A stretch of DNA of 28,129 nt from Humisphaera sp. (GTDB lineage Bacteria; Planctomycetota; Phycisphaerae; Tepidisphaerales; Tepidisphaeraceae), in contig JANXVV010000307.1 in the NCBI GenBank assembly GCA_025351525.1, positions 1-28,129 on the forward strand, given 5' to 3'. This document shows, one piece after another, positions 1 to 7,297 of the stretch. Position 1 is the first letter of the stretch, and each line of letters begins with the position of its first letter. A program made the translations under genes and the position numbers. A model generated the notes under the pieces. The model made no database searches, was not told where the DNA came from, and saw only the letters and a list, made by a program, of their open reading frames with translations.

Positions 1-13
1 CGCGTTTTTTCCG

Positions 14-39
14 AGAAGAAAAACGCGTGCCTTCGGCAC
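14..39 (-). terminator. Probable intrinsic terminator of the DUF1501/CrtC-like operon
   Basis: Read on the minus strand, 15 bases beyond the stop codon of the CrtC-like gene there is a hairpin GTGCC-GAA-GGCAC (39 to 27). It is followed by GCG and a T-rich run (23 to about 14). A short GC stem followed by Ts is the standard layout of a rho-independent terminator. The stem is only 5 bp, so efficiency is uncertain. A second pairing (CGCGTTTTT with AAAAACGCG, 1-9 and 19-27) overlaps it. Confidence 0.5.
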
Positions 40-53
40 AGCCGCTAAAAAAA

Positions 54-1136
54 TCACACTCTTTGATGAATCGACATCTCGATCATCCGCCCCAACACCG
101 GCCAGCGCAGGCGATGCGGATACGCCACCTCGCAAAATGCCGGCGCGATTTGCCCGTCTGAAAGGCGAGCCGTATACAGCACCCGAAGATAAAAAGGGGT
201 CGCATCGATCACGCGCGGCGAGTCGAGCACCATTGCGTCGCCGTAAGCCAACTGCTCGGGATACCGTAAACCCAACGACGATCGCCGCGAACCGCGAAAA
301 ATCCAACTTCGATCGCTTCGCTCGCGAACGCCATCGGCATCCGCTTCGATCCAGTGCGTTTCCATCGCCATCGTCGAATCACGCGGCTCGGCGAGATGGA
401 AAATCAACGCGCGGTCTTTCAAAAGCACTCGCCCCCAGGTCCATCGCGCAAGCCCCGGTCCCAAAGGACCGGTGCCGAAATTATGGTCGTGATATCCGCG
501 CCCTTGAAACAGGATCGTCTCGCGTTTCGCTCCGGCACCCGACTTAAATTGAATGTTCCCGCTGACGTTGCACAATGGCGCGGCGAGAATCCAATGATGC
601 TCGGCCCCGGTCATCGCCCGCGACAAAAATCGCCGCTCATGGGGAAGATGCGGCTGCGTGGGAGAGAACTTCAAATCCCCCGACAGCTCCGCACCCTCCG
701 GTCGCTTCGGACCCTGCCAAGTGAGGTTCCACGGCGATCCTTCCAGATGCAGCTGATAGTCACCCGCCGCACCGCACTTCATGCGATTTGGACCCACCGT
801 CACATCGGGTGAATCCACCGATGCTCGAAAAGTGCCGGGTGGGAACTGACTCATGAATTGAGCCAGTATTTTACCGCCGCGATAGACGATGAAATACGCG
901 CACGGATAGTCGCGGGGAACCGCCGGGGCATGGTGGGTGGGTGAACGAAGGTAGGCGGAATGTCGACGCAGGTAGGCGGGGTGAAAGACGAAGCCGTCTA
1001 AAAAAATCGCGACGATCCGAGTGTCGGTGGCCGCATCTTCGGCGTCGAAGTACCACCACTCATATCCCCCCGGCGCGCCCACCTGGTGCGAAGCATCGGG
1101 CGAACGCAGGGGGGTGAAGAGTTCTGAGGTCGGCAT
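54..1136 (-). CDS. CrtC/AttH-like lipocalin-fold protein (carotenoid 1,2-hydratase family)
   Basis: This 360-residue protein has hallmarks of the hydroxyneurosporene synthase (CrtC)/AttH family. GYEWWYF lies at residues 24-30, YHDHNFG at 215-221 and WTWGR at 232-236, and the first and second are the conserved Trp/Tyr and His/Asp clusters of that double-lipocalin fold. CrtC adds water to the terminal double bond of acyclic carotenoids. No other carotenoid gene is present here and many family members act on other lipids or terpenoids, so the substrate is unknown. There is no obvious signal peptide, so it is probably cytoplasmic. The start codon is nine bases after the DUF1501 stop with no strong ribosome site, which suggests translational coupling as the last gene of the operon. 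Family assignment is fairly firm; the reaction is inference. Confidence 0.8.
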   Translation of the reverse strand: MPTSELFTPLRSPDASHQVGAPGGYEWWYFDAEDAATDTRIVAIFLDGFVFHPAYLRRHSAYLRSPTHHAPAVPRDYPCAYFIVYRGGKILAQFMSQFPPGTFRASVDSPDVTVGPNRMKCGAAGDYQLHLEGSPWNLTWQGPKRPEGAELSGDLKFSPTQPHLPHERRFLSRAMTGAEHHWILAAPLCNVSGNIQFKSGAGAKRETILFQGRGYHDHNFGTGPLGPGLARWTWGRVLLKDRALIFHLAEPRDSTMAMETHWIEADADGVRERSDRSWIFRGSRRSSLGLRYPEQLAYGDAMVLDSPRVIDATPFYLRVLYTARLSDGQIAPAFCEVAYPHRLRWPVLGRMIEMSIHQRV

Positions 1137-1145
1137 AGCTTCAAA

Positions 1146-2501
1146 TTAGGCGATGATCGGTTTCACCACATTCCCATAAACATCCGTCAAACGGAAATCG
1201 CGGCCCGCATATCGATACGTCAGCTTTTCATGATCCAACCCGAGCAGCGAAAGAATCGTCGCATGAAGATCGTGTACGTGAACCGGATTGGCGACGGCCT
1301 TTGCGCCGTAGTCGTCGGTGGCCCCGTAGGTCATTCCGCCTTTGACACCGCCGCCGGCCATCCAGGTGGTGAAGCCGCGATTGTTGTGATCGCGACCGTC
1401 CCGATTTTGAGCGGTGGGAGTTCGACCGAATTCACCGCCCCACACCACGAGCGTGTCTTTCAACAACCCGCGCTGTTTGAGATCCGCCAACAAACCGGCG
1501 ATCGGTTTGTCGACGGCGGCGGCGTTCAGCGCGTGCTTGGCGTGAAGCCCGGTGTGCTGATCCCAACCGGTATGCGCCACCTCGATGAATCGCACGCCCG
1601 CCTCCGCAAAACGACGGGCCATCAGGCACTGGCGACCAAACGTATCCGAACCGCCCGCGCCGATTCCGTACATCTCCAGCGTTCGCGGCGACTCCTTGCT
1701 GATATCCATCACGCTCGGCACCGCGCTCTGCATTCTGAAACCCAGCTCGAATGATTCGATGACTCCTTCGATCTGCGGGTTCTCGCCCGATTTTTTCAGC
1801 AGGTCGCGGTTCATCGATTGAACCAGATCAATCTGCCGTCGCTGACTGTTCGAGGGGAGCGAGGAGGCGATGTTTTCCATCCTGCCACCGCCATCGAGCC
1901 GCGTGCCTTCAAAGGCCGCGGGCAGAAATGCGGAACCATAGTTTTGCGCCCCGCCCACGCCGGCCGGTGGATTGATCGTGATGAATCCCGGAAGATTTTT
2001 ATTCTCGGTACCCAGGCCGTACAGAACCCACGAACCGATCGACGGGCGAATGAACTGCACGCTGCCGGTATGGAGTTGGATGCTGGCCTGCGGGTGCGCC
2101 GGGTTGTCGGTGTGCATGCCGTTGAGCAGACACAGATCATCCGCATGTTGGGCGACGTTGGAGAAAAGCTCGGAGACATACAGCCCGCTCTTACCGCTGC
2201 GATTGAACTTCCAGGGCGAAGCCAAAAGCTTACGACCCAAAACTATCTTACCATCATCCTTGGCCAATTGCGGCTTGTAATCGAAGGTGTCGACGTGCGA
2301 AGGAGCGCCCTGCATGAACAGAAAAATCACCCGCTTGGCCTTGGCGGGGAAGTGAGACAGCTTCGGGAGCAGCGGACTTTCGTAATGCGGTTGCTCGGGT
2401 GCCTCTGCCGCTCGGGCCTGCGAGCAGAGGTCTGCCAGGGCGAGGTAACCGAAGCCACAGGCGGCGGAACGGAGCATTTGGCGGCGGGTGAGGGGAAGCA
2501 T
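1146..2501 (-). CDS. DUF1501 family protein with Tat-like leader
   Basis: This 451-residue protein starts with a twin-arginine-like leader (TRRQMLRSAACGFGYLALA). It carries DUF1501 hallmarks: a VIFLFMQGAPSHVDTFDYK stretch near residue 60, and near the C terminus GGEFGRTPT, DGRDHN and GVKGGMTYGATDDYG. DUF1501 belongs to the alkaline-phosphatase/sulfatase-like superfamily. In Planctomycetota it is usually paired with a PSD1/DUF1549/DUF1553 protein, as here (2975-5407), and the pair's substrate is not established. I chose the ATG at 2501 because GAGGAA lies about 8 bases before it. An in-frame ATG at 2525 lies inside a repeat hairpin and would add eight residues. The CrtC-like gene follows after nine bases. 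Confidence 0.88.
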   Translation of the reverse strand: MLPLTRRQMLRSAACGFGYLALADLCSQARAAEAPEQPHYESPLLPKLSHFPAKAKRVIFLFMQGAPSHVDTFDYKPQLAKDDGKIVLGRKLLASPWKFNRSGKSGLYVSELFSNVAQHADDLCLLNGMHTDNPAHPQASIQLHTGSVQFIRPSIGSWVLYGLGTENKNLPGFITINPPAGVGGAQNYGSAFLPAAFEGTRLDGGGRMENIASSLPSNSQRRQIDLVQSMNRDLLKKSGENPQIEGVIESFELGFRMQSAVPSVMDISKESPRTLEMYGIGAGGSDTFGRQCLMARRFAEAGVRFIEVAHTGWDQHTGLHAKHALNAAAVDKPIAGLLADLKQRGLLKDTLVVWGGEFGRTPTAQNRDGRDHNNRGFTTWMAGGGVKGGMTYGATDDYGAKAVANPVHVHDLHATILSLLGLDHEKLTYRYAGRDFRLTDVYGNVVKPIIA

Positions 2502-2520
2502 GGTTTTATTCCTCGTATTA

Positions 2521-2614
2521 GACATTGTTCCAGCAATGTCGTCCTGAGCGCTGCGAAAGATCTACGTCCAAGACATTGCCTCAGCAATGTCATCCTGAGC
2601 GCTGCGAAGGATCT
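2521..2614. repeat. Two tandem copies of a core-plus-hairpin repeat (units A and B)
   Basis: Unit A has a hairpin GACATTG/CAATGTC (2521-2540) followed by the core at 2541-2563. Unit B has a hairpin GACATTGC/GCAATGTC (2572-2591) followed by the core at 2592-2614. The cores (CCTGAGCGCTGCGAA plus a GATCT end) differ at only a few positions. Unit C at 2937-2976 is in the opposite orientation. Units B and C bracket the GIY-YIG pseudogene with the cores facing inward and the hairpins outward. Unit A lies just upstream of the DUF1501 start. Confidence 0.85.
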
Positions 2615-2622
2615 GCATTCGT

Positions 2623-2904
2623 TCACCAAGCCGCGCCAAGATCCGCGAAACTTGGGTTTTTCGTCTCGATCAACGCCAGTTTCCTCGCCCGCAGCCAACC
2701 CTTGATTTTCTTTTCCGCAGCGATCGCATCGACGGCACCCGTGAACTCTTCGTGATAGATCGGCATCGTGCAATTTTATTTCGCGGTGAAGCCTTTGAGT
2801 GTCTTGTTTTTATGTCGGGCAACGCGTTTCAGGAGGTCGCTGGTGAAGCCGATGTACAGGGTGCGAGATTGATTGCTCATGATGTAGACCCAGTAGCGGT
2901 TCAT
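2623..2904 (-). pseudogene. GIY-YIG endonuclease, interrupted by an in-frame TAA
   Basis: Reading from ATG at 2904, the frame gives 42 residues beginning MNRYWVYIMSN and running through LYIGFTSDLLKRVARH to GFTAK. It then meets TAA at 2778-2776 and continues in the same frame for 50 more codons (NCTMPIYHEEFTGAVDAI, EKKIKGWLRARKLALIE, NPSFADLGAAW) to TGA at 2625-2623. Without the stop this is a complete small stand-alone GIY-YIG domain protein (UPF0213/YhbQ type) of usual length, about 93 residues. The Y-I motif, the second YIG-like segment, the basic residues and the Glu-containing helix are in the expected order. The TAA falls where relatives carry an aromatic residue before the following segment, so one base change (TAT or TAC to TAA) explains it. 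The gene sits between inverted repeats in the middle of the PSD1-DUF1501 operon. A sequencing error is the main alternative. Confidence 0.85.
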
Positions 2905-2936
2905 ATTCGCGATCGTAGATTATCGACGCATTGACC

Positions 2937-2976
2937 GGATCCTTCGCTGCGCTCAGGATGACGTGTGTAACACGTC
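2937..2976. repeat. Inverted copy of the core-plus-hairpin repeat (unit C)
   Basis: The core occupies 2937-2959 (GGATCCTTCGCTGCGCTCAG, then GAT). It is followed by a hairpin GACGTGT-GTA-ACACGTC at 2960-2976. It is the inverse of units A and B (2521-2614). The hairpin stem has a different sequence from theirs but still pairs perfectly. The hairpin overlaps the last two bases of the PSD1 stop codon, so it may also act in 3'-end formation of that transcript. Confidence 0.85.
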
Positions 2977-5407
2977 AATTCAAATACCGAAACTCCGCAC
3001 TCGCAAACAACGCCTGACAGAACCCGGCCCAACCGGTCGTCTGCGCTTTCACCGCGTCTTCATTTCTTGCACGGGCGTCGCGGACGGCATTGGTGATGTA
3101 CGCCAACGCCCGATCCCGTTCGGCGCTCGATGCGGGTCGGCCAAAGGTCAGGGTGTACGCCAGATCCACGCGAGCCGTGTCCGTCTTCGCGCCGCTGTTC
3201 GCCAATCGCTCGACCATCGATTTCGATTGACTCACTGCAAACGTGCTGTTCATCATGAAAAGTGCCTGCGGCGCAACCGTGGTGACATCGCGGCGACCGT
3301 CGACGACATTCGGGTCGGCCATGTCGAAGACCTCCAGCACGGCGGGCACATCGTTGCGATACACGGGCAGATAGACGCTGCGAATCCCGAAGTTGCTCAT
3401 CACGTCGCCCATGTTGCCGAGCTTTTTGGCGATGTCGATGGGAATCTCCGGAAAATTCAACGTCACCGAACCGCCGGGGGGAATCAGATTGATTTTGCCG
3501 GACGCGGTGAGGATCGCATCGCGAATGGCCTCGGCTTCCAGACGCCGTTGATTCTGTCGCCAGAGCAACGCGTTTTCAGGGTCGACGGCGAATTTGAGTT
3601 TGTCGAACGCGCTGCTCTGCTGATACGTGCCGGTCAGCATGATTTGCCGAATCGTCTGCTTGACCGACCAGCCGTTTTTCATGAACTGGGCGGCGAGATG
3701 ATCGAGCAGTTCCGGGTGGCTCGGTCGGTCGCCGGTGAAACCGAAGTTGTCGACGGATTTGACGAGGGCCTGGCCGAATAAATGGCCCCAAATGCGATTG
3801 ACCATCACGCGGGCGGTCAGTGGATTCGTCGGGTTAGTGACCCACGCCGCCAGCTCGAGTCGGCCGCTTTCCTTCTCACCGATCTGGAGACCATGGCTCA
3901 CGCAGGGAATGTTCAGGAAGCCGCGATGAACCGTGTCGCCGGTCTGATCGATTTCGCCGCGCACGAGAATTTTCGCATCGCCGACCGTCTTGGAATCGGC
4001 CACCCCCATGGCAAAATGTTTGGGGGCGGTGCCCGAGGGATTGGTGATCTTCGCGCGGAGCGTCGCCAGATTTTTCAACTTCTGGCCGGGTGTGGCACCC
4101 TTTAATTTTGCGTAGTCGTCCGCCCCGTCATCCTTCAATTCATCGGGGCTGAATCCCGCCAGGTGAAGGTACTTTGCAGTGCTGTACTTTTTCAGCAGAC
4201 GGCCGCGATTGTCCAGCCCCGGCAACTCCTCGGTACTCTTAAAAATACCGGCCAGCGAATAATATTCGGCGGTGGGAATCGGGTCAAACTTGTGATCGTG
4301 GCAGCGGGCGCACGAAATCGTCGTGGCGAGAAAAGCCTTGCCGGTCGCGTCGATCTGCTCATCGACGTTGTTCATCAAAAACTGCTGCTGATTTTTTTCG
4401 TTGTAATCCTTCGGCCCGATCGCCAGAAAGCCCGTGGCGATCAACTGCTGATCGTGCTGCTGAGGCGTCTCAAACGGCATCAGATCGCCCGCCAACTGCT
4501 CGGTGACGAACCGGTCGTACGGCTTATCCGCATTTAACGCGGCAATCACATAATCCCGATATCGCCAAGCATAATAGTAGACGAAATTCCGGCTCATGCC
4601 GGTCGACTCGGCGTAGCGCGACACATCCAACCAATGCCGCCCCCAACGCTCCCCGAAGCGCGGGCTCGCCAACAGTCGATCGACGACTTTCGCAAAGGCA
4701 TCGGGCGAATTGTCCTTTGCAAAATCCTCAATTTCCAAAGCCGAGGGTGGAAGCCCGATCACATCGAATGTCGCCCGCCGAAGCAACGCGGCCCGGTCGG
4801 CAAACGGTGCGGGCTTCAGATTCTTCTCTTCCAGCTTTGCCAGAATAAATCGATCGATGTCGCTCCGGGCCCACGAAACGCTCTGCACCCGAGGGGGCGA
4901 AACCACCGACAAGGGTTGCCATGACCACAGTTCTTTCCGCAGCGCGTCATACCGGGCATTCGTGTTGCCCGCCACCGTCGGCTTAGTACCCGAATCCTTC
5001 ACCTCATTCTGATGCGGCCAGGGCGCGCCCCATTGAATCCACTGCGTGAAATCGGCGATGATGTCTTTGCCCAAAACCTTTTTGGGCGGCATGGCGGTCT
5101 CTTTGTCGACACGGCGGATGGCATTGAGCAGCGGGCTGTTGGCCGGGTCACCGGGGATCACGGAGGGACCCGAATCCCCACCTGAAAGCATCCCATTCCG
5201 CGTGTCCAATAACAGGCCGCCTTTGAGCTTTTCAGACGTGGCGGAGTGGCACTTGTAGCACTCGGCGACCAACGCCGGTCGAATTTTCTTCTCAAACAAA
5301 TCCAGCCCGGCCGCCGACGGCGCATCCGCTGCCAACATCGGCCCAGTCGAATGCGCAAAGATGCAAATGCAGCACGCGGCGAAGATGGATCGGAATGGGT
5401 GTTGCAT
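2975..5407 (-). CDS. PSD1 / DUF1549 / DUF1553 cytochrome-c-like protein
   Basis: This 810-residue secreted protein begins with a hydrophobic leader ending near MLAADA. A cytochrome-like PSD1 domain follows, with a c-type heme motif CYKCH at residues 50-54. Next is a DUF1549 domain (about 150-360), which includes LLRRATFDVIGLPPS, RFGERWGRHWLDV and a second CARCH motif. A C-terminal DUF1553 domain includes NPLTARVMVNRIWGHLFG and VKQTIRQIMLTGTYQQS. The architecture is very common in Planctomycetota and is usually encoded next to DUF1501, but its biochemical role is not established. I chose the ATG at 5407 because it opens the signal peptide; the open frame upstream to 5683 runs through a repeat hairpin. 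The DUF1501 partner is now 473 bp downstream because a GIY-YIG/repeat module lies between them. Confidence 0.9.
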   Translation of the reverse strand: MQHPFRSIFAACCICIFAHSTGPMLAADAPSAAGLDLFEKKIRPALVAECYKCHSATSEKLKGGLLLDTRNGMLSGGDSGPSVIPGDPANSPLLNAIRRVDKETAMPPKKVLGKDIIADFTQWIQWGAPWPHQNEVKDSGTKPTVAGNTNARYDALRKELWSWQPLSVVSPPRVQSVSWARSDIDRFILAKLEEKNLKPAPFADRAALLRRATFDVIGLPPSALEIEDFAKDNSPDAFAKVVDRLLASPRFGERWGRHWLDVSRYAESTGMSRNFVYYYAWRYRDYVIAALNADKPYDRFVTEQLAGDLMPFETPQQHDQQLIATGFLAIGPKDYNEKNQQQFLMNNVDEQIDATGKAFLATTISCARCHDHKFDPIPTAEYYSLAGIFKSTEELPGLDNRGRLLKKYSTAKYLHLAGFSPDELKDDGADDYAKLKGATPGQKLKNLATLRAKITNPSGTAPKHFAMGVADSKTVGDAKILVRGEIDQTGDTVHRGFLNIPCVSHGLQIGEKESGRLELAAWVTNPTNPLTARVMVNRIWGHLFGQALVKSVDNFGFTGDRPSHPELLDHLAAQFMKNGWSVKQTIRQIMLTGTYQQSSAFDKLKFAVDPENALLWRQNQRRLEAEAIRDAILTASGKINLIPPGGSVTLNFPEIPIDIAKKLGNMGDVMSNFGIRSVYLPVYRNDVPAVLEVFDMADPNVVDGRRDVTTVAPQALFMMNSTFAVSQSKSMVERLANSGAKTDTARVDLAYTLTFGRPASSAERDRALAYITNAVRDARARNEDAVKAQTTGWAGFCQALFASAEFRYLN

Positions 5408-5514
5408 GGCGATTCTCGGCTGAAGTCCACTGCTAAAACGGGAAATCTTGGGAATTATTTGGAGGGAATTGGTTCTTTTTATCGACCTTTGTATTTTTAA
5501 TGTCCAATCGCAAA

Positions 5515-5610
5515 TATCATCCCTTCGCAAGCTCAGGGCAGGCTCTGAGGTACTCCAAAGGATCTGCGTTATTCGTCGGTGACGCCAGATCCTTCGGAGT
5601 ACCTCAGGAT
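5515..5610. repeat. Long hairpin in the 5408-5867 intergenic region
   Basis: Arms 5545-5566 and 5586-5607 are 22-bp inverted repeats (CTGAGGTACTCC..GGATCTG) with one mismatch and a 19-base loop. Just to the left, 5515-5537 (CTTCGCAAGCTCAGGG) resembles the core of the repeat near 2592 and 2937, so this may be a composite of related elements. It lies in a 460-bp divergent intergenic region between the PSD1 gene and the thioredoxin-like gene. No other gene was seen there, and no convincing promoter could be assigned to either side. Confidence 0.8.
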
Positions 5611-5867
5611 GATGGAATCCAGACATCGAATCCCTTAAGGTCAATAGCGTCATTTCTACCATGGAGAAAAGACGTGGCCGCATATTACCACGTTCGTTTC
5701 CATCGCCCTTCGACCCGCATCATCGGTGTTTAACGGTTTCAATTTCAGAACGACTTGACGGTTCGGGCGTATCAAGAACACAATGGCCCGCTCACGTTCC
5801 GATTCCCACTGCGTTATCAGTGACTAGTAGACATGTTCGGGAAAATGAGCTTTCAGGAGAGACTTCG

Positions 5868-7205
5868 ATGCGACGCCCTGCTATTTCAGGTCACGCTTAT
5901 TTTTTTTCAACGATCTGCGCCTGTCTGTTGATCGCCACCACCGTTCAGGCTGTAGATGTCAAACCGATGGTGCGACCTCTCACGTGGTATGCCTCCTACC
6001 AGCAGGCCTGCTCGGAAGCCCGCAAAGGGGACAAGCTCATTCTCACCTATTTCTGCAGCAGCGATGCGGATGAATGGACCAAAAAGCTCGATAAAGAGGT
6101 GATGAAGACCGACCTGTTTCGAGAATGGGCCGAGAAAAACGTCATTCTGCTGAAGCTGGACTACCTTAAGTTTTCAGGAGGCGCAAACGCCCGCGACACC
6201 TTCGACAAGTACAAGATCAAATACAACATCACGAAAATTCCCACCCTTCTTTTCCTCGACTCCGATGGGTTCCTCATCGCCCGCTGCGGCTACACGACGG
6301 CGTCGCTTCGGGAGGATGAAGACAAAGGCAAACCGATCAGTTGGATCAAGTATTGCGAGGACACGGTTGCGAATCGTCCGCCACGCGTGGAGGCGATCCA
6401 GCAGAAGACGTTGGATGAGGCCATCAAGTATTCGCGGAAGCATTACCTGCCGCTGGTCATCCTGCTGACGAAAGGCGAATTGCCGATGTACGTGCAGCGG
6501 AAGGCGGATTTGCTGAAGAATCAACCGTTCGTGGCGTTCGTGAATCAGAACTTCGCATTTTGCCAGTTGAAATGGCCGGAGGAAACCGACAAATCGGAGA
6601 TTGCCGCAAAATCGAGGGCGTTCATCGAAGAGAACAAAATCGCCCCGATTCCGATTCAACTGGTCATCTATGACTACTTCGTTCAGCCGCCTAATTCTAA
6701 AATACGCGATCGCGTGCCGGTCACGACCTTGCAGGATATCGATCCCCTGATTGCAAAGCTCGACGGAAACGTCTCCAACCCCGACTACAGCGGTGCCTGG
6801 CTCGACGATTGGCGGCAGGCGACTTTCATCTCCACCCGGCTGCGAAAGCCGCTCTTCATTCTGTTCACCCAGATGGACGCCAGCGAACCGAGTCAAAAAT
6901 TCGATGCCGAGGTGTTTCAGACGGACGAATTTAAGGCGTATGCCAAAAAAAATCTGATACTGATGAAGGCGGAATTTCCGGGCACCCCCGCGAAGCAGAA
7001 GGAACAATCCGAGGCATTGAAAGAGCAAAATCGTTCCCTGGCGGACCAATATGCGATTCGGGGTTATCCGTGGGTGATTATTCTGAATTTTATGAGTCAG
7101 CGGATTGGAGATTCGAAGTATATGAAGGGCGGGCCGGCTGTCTTCATACCTCAGTTGGACCTGGTGATTAAGGACGATAAATTTTCGAGGCCATCGGGGA
7201 GGTGA
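5868..7205 (+). CDS. Secreted multi-domain thioredoxin-fold protein lacking CxxC
   Basis: This 445-residue protein has a signal peptide (ACLLIATTVQA, cleavage near residue 28). The first segment (about 37-170) resembles thioredoxin_7/DUF255-like folds, with KKLDKEVMKTDLF and a KIPTLLFLDSDG cis-Pro loop. The last segment (about 310-440) repeats the plan with SQKFDAEVFQTDEFK and GYPWVIILN. A weaker middle segment (about 175-300) has PLVILL and PIPIQLVIYD. Where active relatives have WCxxC, the first has CSSDADEW and the last TQMDASEP, so neither can form the usual redox disulfide. A role as a periplasmic scaffold or chaperone is inference. The ATG at 5868 has AGGAGA seven bases upstream; the frame is open further upstream to 5661 but without a ribosome site. 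Confidence 0.75.
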   Translation: MRRPAISGHAYFFSTICACLLIATTVQAVDVKPMVRPLTWYASYQQACSEARKGDKLILTYFCSSDADEWTKKLDKEVMKTDLFREWAEKNVILLKLDYLKFSGGANARDTFDKYKIKYNITKIPTLLFLDSDGFLIARCGYTTASLREDEDKGKPISWIKYCEDTVANRPPRVEAIQQKTLDEAIKYSRKHYLPLVILLTKGELPMYVQRKADLLKNQPFVAFVNQNFAFCQLKWPEETDKSEIAAKSRAFIEENKIAPIPIQLVIYDYFVQPPNSKIRDRVPVTTLQDIDPLIAKLDGNVSNPDYSGAWLDDWRQATFISTRLRKPLFILFTQMDASEPSQKFDAEVFQTDEFKAYAKKNLILMKAEFPGTPAKQKEQSEALKEQNRSLADQYAIRGYPWVIILNFMSQRIGDSKYMKGGPAVFIPQLDLVIKDDKFSRPSGR

Positions 7206-7237
7206 TGAATGATCGGTGTGCTTCCAAAAGGGGTTTT

Positions 7238-7290
7238 GGAGGGCGGTCGTCCTCGACCGCCGCATCAGCGGCAGGGGACTGCCGCCCTCC
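7238..7290. terminator. Hairpin between convergent genes, possible bidirectional terminator
   Basis: An imperfect inverted repeat (GGAGGGCGG...GTCC against its complement ending CCGCCCTCC) fills the space between the stop codons of the convergent genes at 7205 and 7298. The outer nine base pairs are perfect. There is no T-tract on either side, so it may be a dispersed palindromic repeat that only incidentally separates the transcripts. Confidence 0.45.
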
Positions 7291-7297
7291 AGCCGCC

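Noticed and set aside
2501..2525. ATG at 2525 as the DUF1501 start
   Set aside because: It lies inside the stem of repeat unit A and lacks a good ribosome site, whereas the ATG at 2501 has GAGGAA at proper distance.
2776..2778. TAA in the GIY-YIG gene as a recoded sense codon
   Set aside because: Other genes in the window end normally, including with TAA-type stops, and no recoding signal was seen; a simple nonsense mutation or read error is more likely.
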